A DNA stretch of 9,570 bases from Bacteroidaceae bacterium. Its GTDB lineage: Bacteria; Bacteroidota; Bacteroidia; Bacteroidales; Bacteroidaceae. Position 1 is the first letter of the stretch; the number at the start of each line of letters is the position of its first letter. Under the pieces are notes generated by a model, which was not told the origin of the DNA, did no database searches, and saw only the letters and a program-made list of their open reading frames with translations. Position numbers and translations under genes: made by a program. Positions 7,589 through 9,570 of the stretch are shown piece after piece. The DNA is taken from contig JAGCWG010000251.1 of the NCBI GenBank assembly GCA_017961965.1, positions 1-9,570 on the forward strand, in the 5' to 3' direction.

Positions 7589-7637
7589 AATCCACCTGTC
7601 CGTTGAAATGCGGTCAGGTGGATTTCTTTTTGTTTTA
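7589..7637 (+). terminator. Rho-independent terminator of the por operon
   Basis: AATCCACCTG (7589-7598) pairs perfectly with CAGGTGGATT (7615-7624). Inside it, CCG/CGG pairs after a T/T mismatch, leaving an 8-base loop. A T-rich tract with single C and G interruptions follows. It lies about 100 bases after porN and is the expected end of the porPKLMN transcript. Confidence 0.92.
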
Positions 7638-7688
7638 TCGGTATGCAGAATGTGAGTGAATGATAGTAGTCGGAGCGACAGTCGAGTG

Positions 7689-7791
7689 TAGTCGCGCAGA
7701 CTAGTGCTAGTTTGTCATACAAACTAGTACTAGTCTGTAACGCAAACTAGCGCTAGTCTGTGATACAAACTAGCGCTAGTCCGGGCGACTA
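7689..7791. repeat. Array of four CTAG-rich 12-base palindromes at a 23-base period
   Basis: The units are ACTAGTGCTAGT (7700-7711, imperfect), ACTAGTACTAGT (7723-7734, perfect) and ACTAGCGCTAGT (7746-7757 and 7769-7780, both perfect). Starts are exactly 23 bases apart. The three 11-base spacers follow the pattern YTGT-NNN-RCAA, themselves partly symmetric. TAGTCGC (7689-7695) and GCGACTA (7785-7791) enclose the whole array as an outer inverted repeat, so the block could extrude as one large hairpin. It contains eight CTAG tetramers in 81 bases, a word usually rare in bacterial genomes. A small GTCG/CGAC hairpin lies just upstream (7669-7679). Function is unknown; a protein-binding array or a mobile palindromic repeat is possible. 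Confidence 0.9.
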
Positions 7792-7795
7792 TAGT

Positions 7796-8110
7796 ATGTC
7801 GTAAGTCTCAAATGCCAAATTTATGCGTCCCGTTATGAACCGAAGGCATAACTTTCTACATCGCCTACGTTTGAGCGACAAAAGCGACTTGAACGTGAGG
7901 GCTTCATAAAGGGCTACAAGGCAGTACTTGACTCCAGGCGAATGGGACAAGGAATAATGGTTATATGCAATATGCGACTGAAACGTCATTCACAACTCTT
8001 GATGGATGAGTTTATGGAAGCAGTACGCATGGAATCCCGGTGGAATAGCATAATGTTGTATAGTAGTTTTCGTGCGATAAAATTATGTGTTGAACATCTG
8101 TATTGAAATT
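7796..8110 (+). pseudogene. Decayed Lrp/AsnC-family transcriptional regulator
   Basis: The frame 7852-8106 has no usable start, yet encodes LSTSPTFERQKRLEREGF, then IKGYKAVLDSRRMGQGI, CNMRLKRHSQ and LMDEFMEAV. This is the second helix of the winged HTH and the beginning of the RAM domain of Lrp/AsnC regulators. Just upstream in another frame (7811-7851) lies NAKFMRPVMNRRHN, which fits the preceding HTH helix if one base was lost at about 7852. After about 8025 the frame departs from the family. A shifted frame still suggests the E-C-Y-N-V and L-K-I-Y-V-R-D-M positions (around 8043-8057 and 8079-8099), the former with a stop in place of Cys. The remaining C-terminal half is not recognisable. 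The N-terminal 20-30 residues are absent; the palindrome array ends where they would be. The family match is from memory but strong for the central 55 residues. Confidence 0.8.
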
Positions 8111-8181
8111 TCTGTTTTTGTGTCAAATCACATGGTTTTGTAAAGTCGAGTGAGCAAAACGAATACTTTTTGATGATATTA

Positions 8182-8213
8182 TTTTCCCATATCAAAATGA
8201 ATATGTAATTTTG
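8182..8213 (+). promoter_or_regulatory. Probable pta promoter
   Basis: TAATTTTG (8206-8213) matches the Bacteroidota -7 element TAnnTTTG exactly. At the right distance (20 bases) upstream there is only TTTT at 8182-8185 in place of TTTG, so the -33 element is weak. Transcription would begin around 8218-8221, giving a leader of nearly 70 bases before the pta ATG. Confidence 0.65.
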
Positions 8214-8219
8214 CCGAGT

Positions 8220-8250
8220 GTTTGCACTGCTATATATATTAGGTGCAAAC
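8220..8250 (+). promoter_or_regulatory. Inverted repeat at the predicted 5' end of the pta transcript
   Basis: GTTTGCAC (8220-8227) and GTGCAAAC (8243-8250) are perfect inverted repeats around an AT-rich 15-base middle, with a further CTA/TAG pairing inside. The first arm starts about where transcription should begin. It could be a 5'-terminal stabilising hairpin or the operator of a dimeric repressor binding just downstream of the promoter. Which of these applies cannot be decided from sequence. Confidence 0.6.
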
Positions 8251-8287
8251 GGAAGGATAATAGGATAAATAAACTTACATATTACAA

Positions 8288-9295
8288 ATGGCTTTAATTG
8301 AAAGTATCATTGCACGTGCCAAGGCTAACAAGCAGCGTATCGTGCTTCCAGAGTCACTCGAGGAGCGTACTCTCACAGCAGCCGACAAGTCTCTCGCAGA
8401 CGACCTTGCCGACATCATTCTCATCGGTAATCCACAGGAAATATTTGCTCTTGCCGACAAGCTCGGTCTCAAGAATATTGGCAAGGCAACAATCATCGAC
8501 CCAGCTACTTCAGAGAAGACTGAGGAGTATGCACAGCTTCTCTTCCAGCTTCGCCAGAAGAAGGGTATGACTATCGAGAAGGCTCGCGAGCAGGTTCTCG
8601 ACCCTCTCTACTTCGGATGTCTCATCATCAAGAGTGGCGATGCTGACGGTCAGATCAGCGGTGCCCTCTCTACAACTGGTGACACTCTCCGTCCAGCTCT
8701 CCAGATTATCAAGTGTGCTCCTGGCATTTCTTGCGTATCAGGTGCTATGCTTCTCATCACAAAGACTCCTCAGTATGGTGAGGAAGGTGTTCTCGTGATG
8801 GGTGACGTTGCCGTTACTCCTATGCCAGACGCTTCACAGCTTGCTCAGATTGCTGTTTGTACAGCTCAGACAGCCAAGAGCGTAGCAGGATTTGCTGACC
8901 CACGTGTTGCAATGCTCTCATTCTCAACTAAGGGAAGTGCTAAGCATGAGGTAGTTGACAAGGTTGTTGAGGCTACTCGTCTTGCTAAGGAGCTTGACCC
9001 AACACTCAAGGTTGATGGTGAGCTTCAGGCAGATGCTGCTCTCGTTCCATCAGTAGGCGAGAAGAAGGCTCCAGGTTCAGACATCGCAGGTCATGCAAAC
9101 GTACTCGTTGCTCCATGTCTCGAGGTAGGTAACATCGCTTACAAGCTCGTTCAGCGTCTCGGTAATGCAGATGCCATCGGCCCTATCCTTCAGGGTATCG
9201 CTCGTCCTGTAAACGACCTCTCTCGCGGCTGCTCTGTTGACGACATCTACAAGATGGTTGCCATCACAGCTTGCCAGGCAATGGACGCAAAATAA
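8288..9295 (+). CDS. pta: Phosphate acetyltransferase
   Basis: The 335-residue protein is the short, single-domain form of phosphate acetyltransferase (EC 2.3.1.8), which reversibly converts acetyl-CoA and phosphate to acetyl phosphate and CoA in the cytoplasm. With acetate kinase it makes ATP during acetate fermentation. Family features include the start MALIESIIARAKANKQRIVLPE, SGDADGQISGALSTTGDTLRPALQI (about 115-139), SFSTKGSAKHE (211-221), VDGELQADAALVP (about 241-253), KKAPGSDIAGHANVLVAP and GPILQGIARPVNDLSRGC (298-315), the conserved C-terminal active-site segment. Length is as expected and no residue looks lost. Codon use is strongly biased, with many CTC and CGT codons, as in highly expressed genes. 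No Shine-Dalgarno sequence precedes it; the leader is A-rich. The usual partner ackA does not follow within the window. Confidence 0.96.
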   Translation: MALIESIIARAKANKQRIVLPESLEERTLTAADKSLADDLADIILIGNPQEIFALADKLGLKNIGKATIIDPATSEKTEEYAQLLFQLRQKKGMTIEKAREQVLDPLYFGCLIIKSGDADGQISGALSTTGDTLRPALQIIKCAPGISCVSGAMLLITKTPQYGEEGVLVMGDVAVTPMPDASQLAQIAVCTAQTAKSVAGFADPRVAMLSFSTKGSAKHEVVDKVVEATRLAKELDPTLKVDGELQADAALVPSVGEKKAPGSDIAGHANVLVAPCLEVGNIAYKLVQRLGNADAIGPILQGIARPVNDLSRGCSVDDIYKMVAITACQAMDAK

Positions 9296-9313
9296 AAGCG
9301 GAGTTTTTATTTT
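9289..9313 (+). terminator. Weak AT-only stem at the pta 3' end, possible terminator
   Basis: AAAATAAAA (9289-9297, overlapping the stop codon) and TTTTATTTT (9305-9313) can pair around GCGGAGT. The stem has no G-C pairs, so intrinsic termination would be weak. No better candidate is seen after pta. Confidence 0.35.
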
Positions 9314-9315
9314 GA

Positions 9316-9336
9316 AGTGAAAAGTGAAGAGTTCTT
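9316..9336 (+). repeat. Short degenerate heptamer tract after pta
   Basis: AGTGAAA, AGTGAAG and AGTTCTT follow each other in 7-base register. They look like a degenerate piece of the heptamer family found in the por operon gaps, again just after a stop codon and a weak stem. Confidence 0.5.
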
Positions 9337-9354
9337 GTTTTTAAGAACGAAAAT

Positions 9355-9501
9355 TTAGAAAATTAAAGAAAATTTTTCTTTCTCATGACTGAGGACGACG
9401 TTAAATTCTATGGTTCGTTGTGTATCTGAGCGTTTGGCATATACACTTAATGTTCCATAGTCATCATAGAAACTCACAGTCAAATCACGACTTGTTTCCA
9501 T
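9355..9501 (-). CDS. Small hypothetical protein, 48 residues, possibly acquired
   Basis: On the minus strand an ATG at 9501 opens 48 codons ending in TAA. The product begins METSRDLTVSFYDDYGTLSV and ends KEKFSLIF. It is polar, without signal peptide or membrane segment, and I do not recognise a family. Coding is supported mainly by an unusually strong ribosome-binding sequence (AAAAGGAGGTGA) 8 bases before the ATG. A TTG at 9504 overlaps the ATG and is the less likely start. None of the clear genes in this window has such a site, since Bacteroidota usually initiate without one. That suggests origin in an SD-using lineage such as Firmicutes, or a mobile element from one. It converges on pta. 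Confidence 0.55.
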   Translation of the reverse strand: METSRDLTVSFYDDYGTLSVYAKRSDTQRTIEFNVVLSHEKEKFSLIF

Positions 9502-9509
9502 TCAAAATT

Positions 9510-9521
9510 TCACCTCCTTTT
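9510..9521 (-). promoter_or_regulatory. Strong Shine-Dalgarno sequence on the minus strand
   Basis: The minus strand reads AAAAGGAGGTGA, a near-complete complement to the 16S rRNA 3' end, at a fitting distance from the ATG at 9501. It is the only strong Shine-Dalgarno sequence found before a plausible gene here. Confidence 0.7.
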
Positions 9522-9534
9522 ATGTAATATCATA

Positions 9535-9570
9535 TTATGGAATATCTATAGAACCTTCAATATAATCATA
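9535..9570 (-). CDS. Possible C-terminal end of a minus-strand gene entering from the right
   Basis: The frame read leftward from base 9570 is open for 11 codons (YDYIEGSIDIP) and then meets TAA at 9537-9535. It is 34 bases from the ATG of the small ORF, a normal spacing for genes in one unit. The ending loosely recalls the C-termini of large serine recombinases of mobile elements (aromatic-rich strand, then Gly-x-Ile-Asp-Ile-Pro). With 11 residues this is only a guess. Confidence 0.3.
   Translation of the reverse strand, partial: YDYIEGSIDIP

Noticed and set aside
7700..7780. TrpR-type operators
   Set aside because: The ACTAG...CTAGT layout recalls the E. coli trp operator, but half-site spacing differs and no tryptophan genes are present.
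7689..7791. CRISPR array
   Set aside because: Repeat units are 12-base palindromes with 11-base near-identical spacers; CRISPR arrays have longer repeats and unrelated spacers of about 30 bases. No cas genes are nearby.
7823..7909. Short ORF MRPVMNRRHN... as an independent small gene
   Set aside because: Its first part fits the HTH of the Lrp/AsnC remnant and the rest is a shifted reading of the better frame starting at 7852.
9331..9348. GTTCTT/AAGAAC hairpin as a terminator for the minus-strand ORF
   Set aside because: The stem is six bases with mostly A-T pairs, and no T-run follows on the minus strand.

Overview
The window reads as chromosomal DNA from a Bacteroidota organism, most likely of the Prevotella/Segatella group. 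Three things point there. A complete type IX secretion system (T9SS) core operon lies in the order porP-porK-porL-porM-porN, promoters match the Bacteroidota TTTG / TAnnTTTG pattern, and the real genes lack Shine-Dalgarno sequences. The genus is an inference from protein style and intergenic repeats, not a database result.

Layout. Bases 2-724 hold the C-terminal end of a probable secreted protein with a DUF4859-like domain. A roughly 410-base gap follows with a strong terminator and a good promoter. Bases 1136-7485 hold the T9SS operon: PorP (outer-membrane-associated), PorK (lipoprotein with an FGE-like fold), PorL and PorM (inner-membrane proton-driven motor) and PorN (periplasmic partner of PorK). 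PorL/PorM supply energy across the envelope and PorK/PorN form the periplasmic ring, so all five products serve one export machine. A clear terminator ends the operon at 7589-7637. Bases 7640-8287 contain an array of four CTAG-rich palindromes at an exact 23-base period, then a decayed Lrp/AsnC-type regulator gene, then a promoter and hairpin leading into pta. Bases 8288-9295 encode phosphate acetyltransferase, which interconverts acetyl-CoA and acetyl phosphate. The last 270 bases carry minus-strand coding signals with a strong Shine-Dalgarno sequence, unlike the rest of the window; they may be the edge of an acquired element.

The least expected structure is between the genes. Tandem 7-base repeats (AGTTAAA / AATGAAG type) occur in the porP-porK gap, twice in opposite orientation in the porK-porL gap, after porN and after pta. 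In the porK-porL gap the two heptamer tracts are 31 bases each, match 28/31 as inverted repeats, and enclose 98 bases. After porP and porN the order is stop codon, short hairpin, heptamer tract. No CRISPR array, tRNA, rRNA or intact insertion sequence was seen.
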